Notes under the pieces: model-generated | The model's database searches: none | What the model was told of the DNA's origin: nothing | The model's input: only the letters and a program-made list of their open reading frames with translations | Source: an uncultured Lachnospiraceae bacterium | Lineage (GTDB): Bacteria > Bacillota > Clostridia > Lachnospirales > Lachnospiraceae | Length of the DNA: 64,000 nucleotides | Direction: 5' to 3' | NCBI GenBank assembly: GCA_902783375.1 | Contig: CACZQN010000011.1 | Coordinates: 1 to 64,000, forward strand | In this document: positions 18,442 to 28,136 of the stretch, in pieces | How the letters are laid out: every line of letters starts with the position of its first letter | Position numbering within the stretch: position 1 is the stretch's first letter | Program-made: the position numbers and the translations under genes

Positions 18442-18709
18442 CTTTTTTTCTCCTTTCCTTGAATTGAGGATTACCTTTTCCTGTCCTGATCGTAGCAGGC
18501 TTCTGTTCTTCAGGACAGAGCCAGAGTAGCAAACAGATAGCACAGACCCGCAAATCTTCGATTTTTGCTACTGACTTTTGATTTTTGACATCCCTTTTCA
18601 GTCCATTTGGTGTATAACTATCTTATAGAAACTTCTGTAAACTGAGGGCCTATCTGGTTTACAGGCACCCCAGGTTTTCTAGTCCCGTTTCCCGGGAGAT
18701 GGAGTATCC

Positions 18710-20995
18710 GTGAAAACAGCCAGTTTTATTGGAAGAAACAAACGTCTCTTTCGATCCATTTTTCTGACGCATATTATCACTCCGTTGTTAACCCTTATCC
18801 TGTTCTCGGCTGTCAGCTTTTATGCACAGAATATCCAGATGAGTCAGACTCTGGAAGCTCAGCGTGATTGTCTGCGTTCCATGCAGAAGGAAATTGATCT
18901 TCAGATGAATATGCTCCGCAGAACAGCATACTCGCTTTCTAATGATGGTACTATTATCAGTGCGGCAAGAATGGATGCCAGTGATGTCAGAACACAATTA
19001 TATCTTAATGATTCCCCTGTCAGTTCTGTCTCAGTACAGAATGACCTTTTAGGGAACCTCGGTAGCATCGGTCTGTATTTTGAAAAAACTTCTTCTATTC
19101 TTACCACCAGAAGATATAACCTTGATCTCCTAGACAGTTATTCCAGAATCTATCAGGGAATTACCGCCGAAGATCTGGTTCATCTGTTTCAAAAGCAGCA
19201 GGGATACTCCCTTCAGGAAACCGCAGAAGGCTCTCTGACACTTTTTTATCTCACCCCGATTGTAGATGCACAGGCGTTAAAATATATAGGGAGAGTTTTT
19301 GTGAATGTCTCCCTGTCCAATATTATCCAGAATCTTACAGAAACCAGTTTCCTTCAGGATTCTCTGTTTTATATGGCACATCCAAAAGACGGGATCACCC
19401 TGCTGTTTTCATATGACGGCAGTTACTATGAACCCGAGTCACTGCTTGTACTCTCCGATTCCGGATACTTTTCCTACAGCGGAACGCGGTATCGCAGTCT
19501 GTCAGCTGATACCGGAACAGAAGGCTGGAATTACGCTATCCTTATACCAGAGCGGGTCCTGACAAAGACATCCACTGCTATCACACTTGTCATCCTGCTC
19601 GGTTTTCTGCTGTCAGTCATCATCGCATTGCTTCTGTCGCTGAATCTGACGAATCGGTTCTACTCCCCAACTGAAACCCTGCTTGCTTCTTTGCAAATCA
19701 GCGAGCCCGGCAATTCCTATCAATCTGCTATGGGTTCTGTTAAACATGTCATCAACGTATATCAGAGCCGCCTTAATGAAAATCGTCATGAAAGCATCCA
19801 GTTGAAACAACAGCACTTTAACAACCTGATGCTTGGTTTCTGCCGTGGTACGGTCAGTTATGATATTCTGGCAAAGGACAGTGTCTATGCGGATGTTCGC
19901 CTTGATCAGAAAGGATCTGTCCGGCTGCTTCTTTTTCATCGAAGCCGCGAGAAAAGCAACTCTCAGTCAGAATTCAGCTCTGATCTGGAACTTCTCCAGT
20001 TTGCATTCAAAAATGTTATCCAGGAAGTTTTTCCCGAGAGTGTAATTATTCCTATTGATTACGATCATATTCTGGCGATCTGTCCTGATGAAGATCCGGA
20101 ACTGATCCAGTCTCATTGCCGGAAAGTGCAGGAATTCTTCCAGAAAGAACTGGATATCGACCTGGATATCATGCTCTCCTCTGTACAGAAATCTTTTCGC
20201 AATGTGCAGGAGGCTTATCAGCAGTTAGAAGAATTGCTGGCTTATAAAAATTTCTGGGCGAACTCAGTTGGCTCAGTCCTCTTTTATGAGGATATTTCAT
20301 CAGAGGATACGGATTCAATCCCTTCGAACATTGTCAGCTCCGACTACAATAAAATAATCAATAACATTATTATTCAAAATTATCCTCTTGCCCAGCAGTT
20401 ATTTGAAGATTATCTCGAAGGTGCATTCTCGATGTCTGTCAGTAATTTCAAGCGGGAACGCTTTACATTATACAGCCTGATCACCGGCATAATCGCTTCC
20501 TGTTCAGATATTCGGCCTGATCTGCAGGAACTTCCTGAGCTTCATTCCATGATGGATCGGCTGGAGGCTTCCGATAACTATCCCGCACTTCATACCATAT
20601 GTACTGATCTTTTTGAGATGATTATTGCTTCCCTCAAAGAAGAGAAGCCAACCCAGGATATCCCGGATTGGCTCTTGGCTGGTCGTTCTTACATTGACAA
20701 TCACTATTCAGATCAGACACTGAATATCTCTACACTGGCTTCCCATGTAAATGTTACACCATCCTATTTCAGTAAATACTTCAAGAGTTGCTTCTCAGTA
20801 CCCGCACTCGATTACATCAACCTTACTCGTGTTAAACATGCAAAGGAGCTGCTGTCGGAAGGAGAATCTGTACAATCAACTGCAATCAGGGTTGGATACA
20901 ACGAAGCAAGGACACTCATTCGCTACTTCCGGCGCTATGAAGGAATAACGCCTGGCCAGTATGTAGATATCACAAGAAATGAAAGAAGTAAATAA
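18710..20995 (+). CDS. Membrane-anchored AraC-family regulator
   Basis: 761 aa starting at GTG 18710 with GGAG 5 nt upstream; the ATG just before it is out of frame. One membrane helix lies at about residues 17-40 and another at about 290-312, with an extracellular sensor domain between them. The C-terminal 100 residues form an AraC helix-turn-helix pair (LASHVNVTPSYFSKYFKSCF and the second half ending RYFRRYEGITPGQY). Such one-protein sensors combine the roles of YesM- and YesN-like partners. It is divergent from the lipoprotein gene 270 nt away and almost certainly controls that operon in response to an outside sugar. Confidence 0.88.
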   Translation: MKTASFIGRNKRLFRSIFLTHIITPLLTLILFSAVSFYAQNIQMSQTLEAQRDCLRSMQKEIDLQMNMLRRTAYSLSNDGTIISAARMDASDVRTQLYLNDSPVSSVSVQNDLLGNLGSIGLYFEKTSSILTTRRYNLDLLDSYSRIYQGITAEDLVHLFQKQQGYSLQETAEGSLTLFYLTPIVDAQALKYIGRVFVNVSLSNIIQNLTETSFLQDSLFYMAHPKDGITLLFSYDGSYYEPESLLVLSDSGYFSYSGTRYRSLSADTGTEGWNYAILIPERVLTKTSTAITLVILLGFLLSVIIALLLSLNLTNRFYSPTETLLASLQISEPGNSYQSAMGSVKHVINVYQSRLNENRHESIQLKQQHFNNLMLGFCRGTVSYDILAKDSVYADVRLDQKGSVRLLLFHRSREKSNSQSEFSSDLELLQFAFKNVIQEVFPESVIIPIDYDHILAICPDEDPELIQSHCRKVQEFFQKELDIDLDIMLSSVQKSFRNVQEAYQQLEELLAYKNFWANSVGSVLFYEDISSEDTDSIPSNIVSSDYNKIINNIIIQNYPLAQQLFEDYLEGAFSMSVSNFKRERFTLYSLITGIIASCSDIRPDLQELPELHSMMDRLEASDNYPALHTICTDLFEMIIASLKEEKPTQDIPDWLLAGRSYIDNHYSDQTLNISTLASHVNVTPSYFSKYFKSCFSVPALDYINLTRVKHAKELLSEGESVQSTAIRVGYNEARTLIRYFRRYEGITPGQYVDITRNERSK

Positions 20996-21000
20996 ATCCT

Positions 21001-21111
21001 TCATGAAAGCAAATCAGCACCAAAGCCTTCTATTACAGAAGAAAACAGGTTCTCATCAGAGTGCCCGATCTTCTTGCCACTTGCGTCATAATCCGTGTAA
21101 CCATCCGTCAT
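21001..21111 (-). CDS. Small protein with a YDASGKKIG motif
   Basis: 36 codons from an ATG with GGAAAAG just upstream, 15 nt after the stop of bcp. The product contains DYDASGKKIGHS, resembling the Y-D-x-x-G-x-x-I-G-x-S units found in short Firmicute proteins of unknown role. It converges with the AraC regulator, leaving only 5 nt between stops. The motif and ribosome site suggest a real gene or a remnant of a longer repeat protein. Confidence 0.45.
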   Translation of the reverse strand: MTDGYTDYDASGKKIGHSDENLFSSVIEGFGADLLS

Positions 21112-21126
21112 TTTCTTTTCCAGCCA

Positions 21127-21588
21127 TCAGTCAGTGTTCACCTCGCGAAGCATCTGTGCCGGATTCTCGGCTGCCTTTACCTTATCAAACGCCTTGATGA
21201 TGACGCCGTTTTCGTCAATCAGGTAGGTTGTCCGGACGACACCCATACTGACTTTCCCGTAATTCTTTTTCTCTTTCCAGACATCATACGCCTGGATCAC
21301 CGTCTTTTCCGGATCAGACAGCAGCGTGAAAGGCAGGCCATACTTTTCTTCAAACTTCTTATGGGAAGCTACGCTGTCCTTGCTGATGCCAAGGACGACT
21401 GCGCCTTTCTCCCGGAACTGCGGGTATAGCTCTCCGAATGCGCAGGCCTGCTTTGTGCAGCCGGACGTCATATCCTTCGGGTAGAAATAGAGGATCACCT
21501 TCTGTCCCCTGTAATCTTCAAGGCTTCTGAATTCTCCATTCTGGTCCGGCAGTGTAAATGCCGGTGCAACAGTTCCAATCTCAAGCAT
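21127..21588 (-). CDS. bcp: Thioredoxin-dependent thiol peroxidase, Bcp/PrxQ type
   Basis: 153 aa from the ATG at 21588, with AAGGAGAG upstream; the longer frame overlaps the HAD gene. The active site TSGCTKQAC gives peroxidatic Cys44 and resolving Cys49, the atypical two-cysteine arrangement of PrxQ. It reduces hydrogen peroxide and organic hydroperoxides at the expense of thioredoxin and protects an anaerobe from oxygen exposure. Length and motifs are normal for the family. Confidence 0.93.
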   Translation of the reverse strand: MLEIGTVAPAFTLPDQNGEFRSLEDYRGQKVILYFYPKDMTSGCTKQACAFGELYPQFREKGAVVLGISKDSVASHKKFEEKYGLPFTLLSDPEKTVIQAYDVWKEKKNYGKVSMGVVRTTYLIDENGVIIKAFDKVKAAENPAQMLREVNTD

Positions 21589-21643
21589 TTTTATCTCTCC
21601 TTCTCGTAAAATAGTCCGGACCTGGCGTCCTTTTATCTTGTCT

Positions 21644-22255
21644 TTATCCTGGTGTCCTCCCGGAAACGATCTCCCGGATGCTCTGCCAGTCAGAACATCT
21701 GGTGTAATTTGCATTCGGGAACTCGCATTCCCTGTTCCATGGCCTGTCAAAGACCAGCACCTTCAGATTCGGAAGATGATTGAAGTACTGAAAGGCCTTT
21801 GGCGAATCTTCCACAGCGAAATCAAATTTCATCTGATAATATTCTTCAAGCTCAAGGCAGAAATCGCTGTTGTTGTAAAAAACGTCTCTTCCGTATTTGT
21901 TGAGGCAGTACAGCCGGACATCCTGCAGTCCGTGGCGGTCAAGCCACAGACGGGATGGTTCATAGGCACTGAACGGGCGGCCGGTAATGATGGACACTTC
22001 ATGCCCGAGCGAGATCCATTCGTTGATCACTTCGGATGCCCCAGGCGTTTCTTCGTAAGAGAGCAGGACCTCCGGCTCATGGCCCCGGATCATGAACTGT
22101 TTGTACTCTTCCTCATTCAGATCAAACGATTTGTCGAGTTCAAAATACCGGATCTTCTCGTAGGGAACAACCTTGCCGAACATCTCTACAGCAAGTTCCG
22201 AAAAGGACCTGGCCGTCTCACACAGACAGTCATCGAAATCTACGTAAATTTTCAT
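21644..22255 (-). CDS. HAD-family 5'-nucleotidase-like hydrolase
   Basis: 203 aa from the ATG at 22255, preceded by GGAG. The DxD nucleophile motif is VDFDDCLCET (Asp6, Asp8), motif II is SIITGRP and a likely metal-site Asp is in FAVEDSPKAF. The layout matches the 5'(3')-deoxyribonucleotidase (NT5C) branch of the HAD superfamily. A nucleotide substrate is likely but not proven. It is followed by bcp after 55 nt. Confidence 0.8.
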   Translation of the reverse strand: MKIYVDFDDCLCETARSFSELAVEMFGKVVPYEKIRYFELDKSFDLNEEEYKQFMIRGHEPEVLLSYEETPGASEVINEWISLGHEVSIITGRPFSAYEPSRLWLDRHGLQDVRLYCLNKYGRDVFYNNSDFCLELEEYYQMKFDFAVEDSPKAFQYFNHLPNLKVLVFDRPWNRECEFPNANYTRCSDWQSIREIVSGRTPG

Positions 22256-22287
22256 GCCATTTCTCCATCCTGTGCATCTGAACAAAA

Positions 22288-22334
22288 AGAGCTCTTCCTA
22301 AAATGATCATTTTTAGAAAGAGCTCGTTTTTCAT
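22288..22334 (-). terminator. Terminator of the lipoprotein gene, strong in both directions
   Basis: A long stem (GAGCTCTT with AAAGAGCTC plus an inner TAAAA/TTTTA helix) is flanked by T-runs on both strands (GTTTTT on plus, CTTTTTG on minus). It follows the minus-strand lipoprotein gene and separates it from the HAD gene. Confidence 0.8.
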
Positions 22335-22350
22335 TTCCTCAGGTCATGTC

Positions 22351-23091
22351 TTACTTCTTGGTGATCTTGGTGATGTGCGGGTTTGCGCCCTCATACCAGT
22401 ACAGGAAACCTTCTGCATCGATCTTGTCGCCGACGGAGAGGCCTTCCACTGCCTTGTAGACATCGGTATCCTTGCCGCAGAGGTAGGACTCAACGGTGAA
22501 GGAATAGGTGTTGCCGTTTACGGAAACATTGAAATACAGGTCGTCGCCCTGGGTACCGGAACCATCCCAGTTGTACATGAAAGCGTCGCCGGCATCGTTT
22601 GCTGCTTCAACAGTCAGGTCCTTGAAGGAAACGAACTCGTTCTGGTGCTTGATCAGATCATCGCTGCCAAGCAGTGCAGTGACATCATTTGCCGGAGCGA
22701 TGTAGCTGCCCTCTTCGATTTCAAAGGTTGCGTCGACGATCTCGACTTCGCCGGACCACTCGGACTTGTAACCGGTAACCTTGATCTTGGTTCCCTGGGT
22801 CAGCTTTGCAGCATCTTCCTCAGTGCAGGCCATGTTGTAAATGAAATATGCACCGTCTTTATCCTGGGTGTAGCAGGTGATCTTGCCATCCCACCAGGAC
22901 TGATGTGCCTGTACGTAGGTCTCTACAACAACTTCAGAATCCATTGCAGCAGCTGCGTACTCAGCGTATGTCATGACGCCTTCGCCCTTGACATCCGGCT
23001 GCTCTGCCTTCGGTGCTGTGGTATTCCCGCCGCAGGCTGCGAGGGAAAGTACCATGATGCTTGCCAGAAGCATCGCAAGAATCTTCTTCAT
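22351..23091 (-). CDS. Secreted lipoprotein of unknown function
   Basis: 246 aa from the ATG at 23091, which has GAAAGG 9 nt upstream; the ATG three codons earlier abuts the same site. The lipobox LAAC places the lipidated Cys at residue 20. Two similar beta-rich halves follow (around TYVQAHQSWWDGKITCYTQD and DLTVEAANDAGDAFMYNW) with KIKVTGYKSEW and KIDAEGFLYW strands that look like OB-fold modules. Single gene with its own terminator. The role is unknown. Confidence 0.75.
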   Translation of the reverse strand: MKKILAMLLASIMVLSLAACGGNTTAPKAEQPDVKGEGVMTYAEYAAAAMDSEVVVETYVQAHQSWWDGKITCYTQDKDGAYFIYNMACTEEDAAKLTQGTKIKVTGYKSEWSGEVEIVDATFEIEEGSYIAPANDVTALLGSDDLIKHQNEFVSFKDLTVEAANDAGDAFMYNWDGSGTQGDDLYFNVSVNGNTYSFTVESYLCGKDTDVYKAVEGLSVGDKIDAEGFLYWYEGANPHITKITKK

Positions 23092-23262
23092 CTTTCTCAT
23101 CCTTTCTGCGCCTTTTCTGCACCCGGACTATCCGGATGACTTCTCTCCTCTGATTTTTGCTCGTGAATATCATTCAGGCGCACACAATTGTTATTATACG
23201 CATTTTTAAGGAAAATGAAAGAGTAAAATTGCACAAAGTGTCATACTCTCGCTGCGAATGGT

Positions 23263-24900
23263 TCACCGATGTGCTTTCTTCTCCAGGATCTTCCCGCGCA
23301 GAAATGCAGCGCCGAGGAGGATCCAGACCACGATCAGGATGCCGATCAGCCATTTTGCAGTTGCCGGAAGCGGCCCGAGATCTTCTTCTGCCCCGCCGCC
23401 CGAAGCCGTCGACAGTCCGAGCTGGTCAAGCCGGTAGAGGGCTGTGATATCGTCATAGAGCTTTGTCATATAGGCGTCGTCAATCGTCTCCTTCCGCTTG
23501 ACGGACTTCACGACATTTTCAATCATCTGGCCGGCCGCATCCCGGAGGGAGGTCGAACCGTTGAAGACCGGTGTCACGAAGGTGTCCCCGGTGTGCGCCA
23601 TCAGCAGTTCTGCCGCAGCGATCTTGACCGGATAGTGCTGGTTATTGTCGCTGCCCGCTGCCGCCAGATATTCCTGGTAGGCGGTGTCGTTCTGCGCCTT
23701 CTTCGTCACCGGGATATAGCCTTCGGTCTCAGAGTAGGCCACCTGCACATCATTGGTCAGCAGATACTGGCAGAAAAGCCAGGAGGCCAGGACCTCGCCT
23801 GCATCCTTCTTATTGAAGATACAGATGGACGGTCCCTGGGAGATCATCTTCGGGTGCGCCGGATCATACTGCGGCACCGGATAGACCGCCGTCTCGAATT
23901 CGACGATCTTATCCTCTGCGATATCCGAGAGCGGTGCGTCCGATCCCATCCAGGTTGCACCGGCAGTCGAGTCCACGGCAAAGACGCACTGGCCTGCATT
24001 CAGGAAATTCGCCGGATAGGATGAAATTTTAAAGGTAGAAAAGGATCCTTTCTTCGCGTGATCGGCGACCTCTTTCAGGATTGCTTCTGTCGTATCGTTG
24101 AAAATCAGGATCTCGCCGTCTTTTGTCGAATAGCCCGCGTCCTGCTGTGCCAGCATCTGGATCATCATGTTGTCGGTCGATTTGTAGATGAACGGAATCA
24201 TGACCTTCTGCCCGTTCAGGGTGTAGGTGCCGTCCGCATCCTGTGCCGCTGCCGCATCCGCGACCTCCCAGACAAAATCCCAGGTCAGGGTCTCCGGCAG
24301 TTCGTAGCCGAGCTTCTCGACAAAGGTCTTATTGACATAGCAGGCCTCGGTGGAGCGCATGTAGGGAACTGCATAGTGCTCCTCGCCGAGCACACACTCC
24401 GACAGGAATTCCGGCACGATCTCTTCCATCGTCGGCCCATCGAAGCGCAGCTCGCTGCCGCCGAGCCCGTATCTGCCATCTGCAAACAGCGCATCGAGCG
24501 GCACCACTACGTTCGAACCGGTCATGTAGGTTGCAATGTGGTCCGGGTAGGTGATACAGACATTCGGCGTCGTATTGGTGGCGATGTTCGTGATGACATC
24601 GTTGTAGATCCGTCCGTAGTCCGTGTAGAGACGCATGTTGACGTGGATGTTCGGATACAGCGCCTCAAAATCCCGGATTGCCTTTTCGTAGATCTCGGTC
24701 TGGGTCTTGTTGGTATCGTTCTTTGCCCAGAACGTGATGTTATATTCTTTCGCCGTATCAAAGTTCTCCGGAATGGAGAACTCCGGAAGGCCCCTGGAGC
24801 CGTGGCAGGCCGAAAGCGGCAGGATCAGGAAGGAAGCCATCAGAAGCAGGATCATGCTGCGTGCTGCAGCTCTGCTTCCCTTCATCATTGCTTTGATCAT
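23263..24900 (-). CDS. Sugar-binding lipoprotein with an extra C-terminal membrane helix
   Basis: 545 aa. The ATG overlaps the stop of the upstream permease gene (ATGA) and has AGGAGG 8 nt away. A signal peptide ends in LSAC with Cys32. The body is a family 1 extracellular solute-binding fold (FWAKNDTNKTQTEIYEKAIRDF is near its start, TYPDHIATYM follows). Unlike normal binding proteins it ends with a Gly-rich linker, a membrane helix at about 513-533 (WLIGILIVVWILLGAAFL) and a basic tail, so it should be anchored at both ends. It is the last gene of the ABC operon. Its substrate is a sugar or polyol by family. Confidence 0.85.
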   Translation of the reverse strand: MIKAMMKGSRAAARSMILLLMASFLILPLSACHGSRGLPEFSIPENFDTAKEYNITFWAKNDTNKTQTEIYEKAIRDFEALYPNIHVNMRLYTDYGRIYNDVITNIATNTTPNVCITYPDHIATYMTGSNVVVPLDALFADGRYGLGGSELRFDGPTMEEIVPEFLSECVLGEEHYAVPYMRSTEACYVNKTFVEKLGYELPETLTWDFVWEVADAAAAQDADGTYTLNGQKVMIPFIYKSTDNMMIQMLAQQDAGYSTKDGEILIFNDTTEAILKEVADHAKKGSFSTFKISSYPANFLNAGQCVFAVDSTAGATWMGSDAPLSDIAEDKIVEFETAVYPVPQYDPAHPKMISQGPSICIFNKKDAGEVLASWLFCQYLLTNDVQVAYSETEGYIPVTKKAQNDTAYQEYLAAAGSDNNQHYPVKIAAAELLMAHTGDTFVTPVFNGSTSLRDAAGQMIENVVKSVKRKETIDDAYMTKLYDDITALYRLDQLGLSTASGGGAEEDLGPLPATAKWLIGILIVVWILLGAAFLRGKILEKKAHR

Positions 24901-25769
24901 CCCTTCGTACCTCCTCTCGATACGCCGGCCATGATCTTCTTGTGGAAAATCAGGAACAGCACGATCAGCGGCACCGAGATGACAACAACCGCTGCCATCA
25001 TCGCCGGGATATTTTCACGGCCAAATCCATTCTCGCGGATCTCCTGAATACCGTTTGACACAAGGAAATACGCGGAATCGTCGGTGATGAGTCTTGGCCA
25101 GACGTAGGAATTCCAGCATTCGATGACCTTCAGGATCGTGATGGTCACCATGGTCGGCTGGCAGATCGGAATCATGACCTTGAAGAGGTACTTCAGGTCG
25201 GATGTGCCATCCACCTTCGCCGCCTTATACAGTTCATCCGGCACCTGCTCAAAGTTCTCCTTCAGCAGGTAGATATAGAAGACGGATGTCACCGACGGCA
25301 GGATCAGGCCGAGGTAGGTATTCCGCAGATTCAGGTCCGTGATGGTCACGAAGTTCGTGATGATGACCAGCTCATTCGGGATCATCATCAGCGCCAGGAA
25401 CAGGGTGAACAGCAGGTCCTTGCCGCGGAAGGAAAGTCTTGCAAAGGCATAGGCTGCAAATGTGATGACGATGAGCATCAGTGCAGTTGTCACCACCGTG
25501 AACAGCAGTGTGTTCAGGAAATATCTTGCAAGCGGGACGGCCGTGAAGGCGTCCTGGTAGTTCTCGAGCGTCGGTGCCAGTGTATAGAGCTTCGGCACAT
25601 ATTCACCGTTGTAGGCACTGTAGCTCTTGAGCGAGGTCATCACCATGAAATAGAACGGGAACAGGACGATGATGGCCCAGATGGTCAGCAGGATGTGGGT
25701 GACGGTGCTTTTGATCTTCGCCCGCCTCTTCGCGGCCTGCTCTACTTTTTCAAAATCGAGATTGTCCAT
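24897..25769 (-). CDS. CUT1 sugar ABC transporter permease, MalG/UgpE type
   Basis: 290 aa from the ATG at 25769 with GGAGGAG upstream; the earlier ATG at 25787 overlaps the previous stop and lacks a site. Six helices; the EAA loop reads ELYKAAKVDGTSDLKYLF. It is the second channel subunit of the transporter encoded by 23263-27837. Confidence 0.9.
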   Translation of the reverse strand: MDNLDFEKVEQAAKRRAKIKSTVTHILLTIWAIIVLFPFYFMVMTSLKSYSAYNGEYVPKLYTLAPTLENYQDAFTAVPLARYFLNTLLFTVVTTALMLIVITFAAYAFARLSFRGKDLLFTLFLALMMIPNELVIITNFVTITDLNLRNTYLGLILPSVTSVFYIYLLKENFEQVPDELYKAAKVDGTSDLKYLFKVMIPICQPTMVTITILKVIECWNSYVWPRLITDDSAYFLVSNGIQEIRENGFGRENIPAMMAAVVVISVPLIVLFLIFHKKIMAGVSRGGTKG

Positions 25770-25786
25770 GCCACTCCTCCACTCCA

Positions 25787-26689
25787 TTAACGGTACACGT
25801 TCTTCTTGCTGATCATCAGGTTGATGCAGGTGATGGTCAGGATGATCGCGAACAGGATCAGGGCTGCCGCCGAAGCGTAGCTCGGGTAACCGCCGGAATC
25901 GCCGTAAAGCATGTCATAGACATAACCTACGATGGTGTTCATGCCGGCTGCATTGAGGTTCGTTCCGAAGATAGAGACGACATCGCTGTATGCTTTGAAC
26001 GCGCCGATGAATCCGGTGATGATCAGGTAGAAGATCATGGAGGAGATCATCGGCAGGGTGATTTTGTAGAAAATGCGCCACGGGGATGTTCCGTCCACTT
26101 TTGCTGCTTTGTAGTAGTCCGGGTTCACCGATGCCAGTGCGCTCGTGAGGATCAGAATCTTGAACGGCAGCACGACCCAGACTGTGTAGAAGCACAGGAC
26201 AAACATCTTGGCCCAGTAGGGTCCGTCGATGAAGTCGACGGCGCTGATCCCGAACCAGGACAGGATCAGGTTGATAAAGCCGTCGGTGTATGGTGTCTTC
26301 TTGAACAGGATCATGAAGACCAGACCGACTGCGAGTGTATTTGTCACATATGGGAGGAAGAACACCGTCTGGAACAGCTCTTTCAGCCGTCCGATGGAGT
26401 TCAGTCCCACGGAGATCAGCAGGGCCAGCCCTGTCGAGAGCGGCACGGTGATGATCACGAGGATAAAGGTATTCTTGACGGCCTGCAGAAAATAAGTATC
26501 CCGCAGGACGTAGGAGAAGTTATATTTTCCATAGCCGAAGAACGTCTGGGATGCGGAATTGTAGCCCTCCTCCACCGAATAGATCATGACGTCAAACAGC
26601 GGATAGACCATGAAGACGCCAAGGAAAAGGAGTGCCGGCAGCAGATACAGCCAGGCCTTCACTTCGGACTTGATGCCATTCTTCTTCAT
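25787..26689 (-). CDS. CUT1 sugar ABC transporter permease, MalF/UgpA type
   Basis: 300 aa with six helices and the EAA loop DYYKAAKVDGTSPWRIFYKI. The start overlaps the stop of the ATPase gene (ATGA) and has AAAGGCGG upstream. It pairs with the downstream permease. Confidence 0.9.
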   Translation of the reverse strand: MKKNGIKSEVKAWLYLLPALLFLGVFMVYPLFDVMIYSVEEGYNSASQTFFGYGKYNFSYVLRDTYFLQAVKNTFILVIITVPLSTGLALLISVGLNSIGRLKELFQTVFFLPYVTNTLAVGLVFMILFKKTPYTDGFINLILSWFGISAVDFIDGPYWAKMFVLCFYTVWVVLPFKILILTSALASVNPDYYKAAKVDGTSPWRIFYKITLPMISSMIFYLIITGFIGAFKAYSDVVSIFGTNLNAAGMNTIVGYVYDMLYGDSGGYPSYASAAALILFAIILTITCINLMISKKNVYR

Positions 26690-27837
26690 GCTTTGCCGCC
26701 TTTCGCTCCCTGACCGGAGTGCTTTCCTTCAGCAAGATGCTCGCCGGATGCCAGGCGGACGCCGGTCTTCTTGTCAAAGAGATGCACCTTCGCCGGTTTC
26801 AGGCGGAAGCGGACTTCTCTGTCATCCGGATCGACCTTGTCCTCTGTCGAGACGATCGTCCGGATCTGGACATTTTCACAGGAAGGATGCGACGCGACGA
26901 TGCTGGTGTCGCGGCCCATGACCTCCACGCCGATCAGTTTGCAGACAAGCGGTCCCTCCGGATCCGGCTGGAAGCCTTCCGGACGGATGCCGATCGTCAC
27001 CGGCTGATCCGGAATCTGCGGAACATCAAGAACTGCCACGCCGCCGATGTAAAGCTTTCGGTTCTTCACTTCACCGTCGAAGACATTGATCGCCGGTGTT
27101 CCGAGGAACTTAGCGACGAACAGATTCACCGGCTCGTCGTAGACTTCCTGCGGCTTTCCGATCTGCTGCAGGACGCCTGCTTCCATCAGGACGATCATAT
27201 CGGAGATGCTCATGGCCTCTTCCTGGTCGTGCGTGACGAAAACGGTGGTGATGCCGGTCTCTCTCTGAATCCGTCTGATCTCCTCACGGGTCTGCAGGCG
27301 GAGTCTCGCGTCCAGGTTGCTGAGCGGCTCATCCAGCAGAAGCACGTTCGGCAGCTTCACGAGCGCCCGCGCAATCGCGACACGCTGCTGCTGTCCGCCG
27401 GACATCTCCGATGGCTTTCTGTCCATCAGGCCGTCCAGCTGCACGAGTTTCGCGACCTCGTCTGCCTTCTTGTTCATCTCTTCCTTGGTCAGCTTATCTT
27501 TTCCCTTCCGGTTCTCGAGCGGGAAGATGATATTCTGTCTGACCGTCAGATGCGGATAGAGCGCATAGCTCTGGAAAACCATGCCCACGCCCCGGTTCTC
27601 CGGCGGCAGATTCGTCACGTCATCATCACCGAAGAAGATCTTCCCTTCGGTCGGCTTCTCAAGCCCGCAGATCATGTTCAGCAATGTACTTTTCCCGCAG
27701 CCGGAAGGTCCCAGCAGGCCAACCAGCTTTCCGTCCGGCACCTCGAATGTAAAGTCCCCGACTGCAACCACGTCCTGTTTAATCTTGCGGTTCCGGTTCG
27801 GATACCGCTTCGTCAGATGTTCCAGCACAATTTTCAT
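26686..27837 (-). CDS. Sugar ABC transporter ATPase, MsmK/UgpC type
   Basis: 383 aa. Walker A is GPSGCGKST (about 43-51), the signature is LSGGQ-like (MSGGQQQRVAIARAL), Walker B is VLLLDEPLSNLD and the switch His is in FVTHDQEEA. The C-terminal third is the TOBE/regulatory domain of the MalK group. It is the first gene of the operon and can energise the adjacent permeases. Enzymes of this type are often shared, so it may also serve the xyloside transporter, which has no ATPase gene of its own. Confidence 0.93.
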   Translation of the reverse strand: MKIVLEHLTKRYPNRNRKIKQDVVAVGDFTFEVPDGKLVGLLGPSGCGKSTLLNMICGLEKPTEGKIFFGDDDVTNLPPENRGVGMVFQSYALYPHLTVRQNIIFPLENRKGKDKLTKEEMNKKADEVAKLVQLDGLMDRKPSEMSGGQQQRVAIARALVKLPNVLLLDEPLSNLDARLRLQTREEIRRIQRETGITTVFVTHDQEEAMSISDMIVLMEAGVLQQIGKPQEVYDEPVNLFVAKFLGTPAINVFDGEVKNRKLYIGGVAVLDVPQIPDQPVTIGIRPEGFQPDPEGPLVCKLIGVEVMGRDTSIVASHPSCENVQIRTIVSTEDKVDPDDREVRFRLKPAKVHLFDKKTGVRLASGEHLAEGKHSGQGAKGGKA

Positions 27838-28024
27838 AGGATTTTCCTCCCTGCCACAGGGTTTTCTTCCCTGCCTGATATCTATTTTCCAACAATGGGA
27901 TGCTTATGTCAATTGTTTTGTACGCTCAATTATCTTCTTACTGTATTCCACTATATCCAGGCATCTACCGCAGCCGATCCGTTCCATGCGAATTCCATAT
28001 TCACCATTTCAATTCCATTTTCTA

Positions 28025-28052
28025 TTGACTTTTCCGGAAACCATGGTATGAT
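28025..28052 (+). promoter_or_regulatory. Promoter of the HTH-Uma2 gene with a 5' hairpin
   Basis: TTGACT (28025-28030), a 16-bp spacer and TATGAT (28047-28052). A perfect 8-bp hairpin (28056-28063 with 28072-28079) lies right at the predicted RNA 5' end and may stabilise or regulate the transcript. Confidence 0.6.
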
Positions 28053-28136
28053 AATGGCACAGGTGGAAAAGCCTGTGCCTTTCGATTTCATATTTGTTCG
28101 TCTGGAATCATGCAGCGGTCAGAAAGGAGTCCTGTT

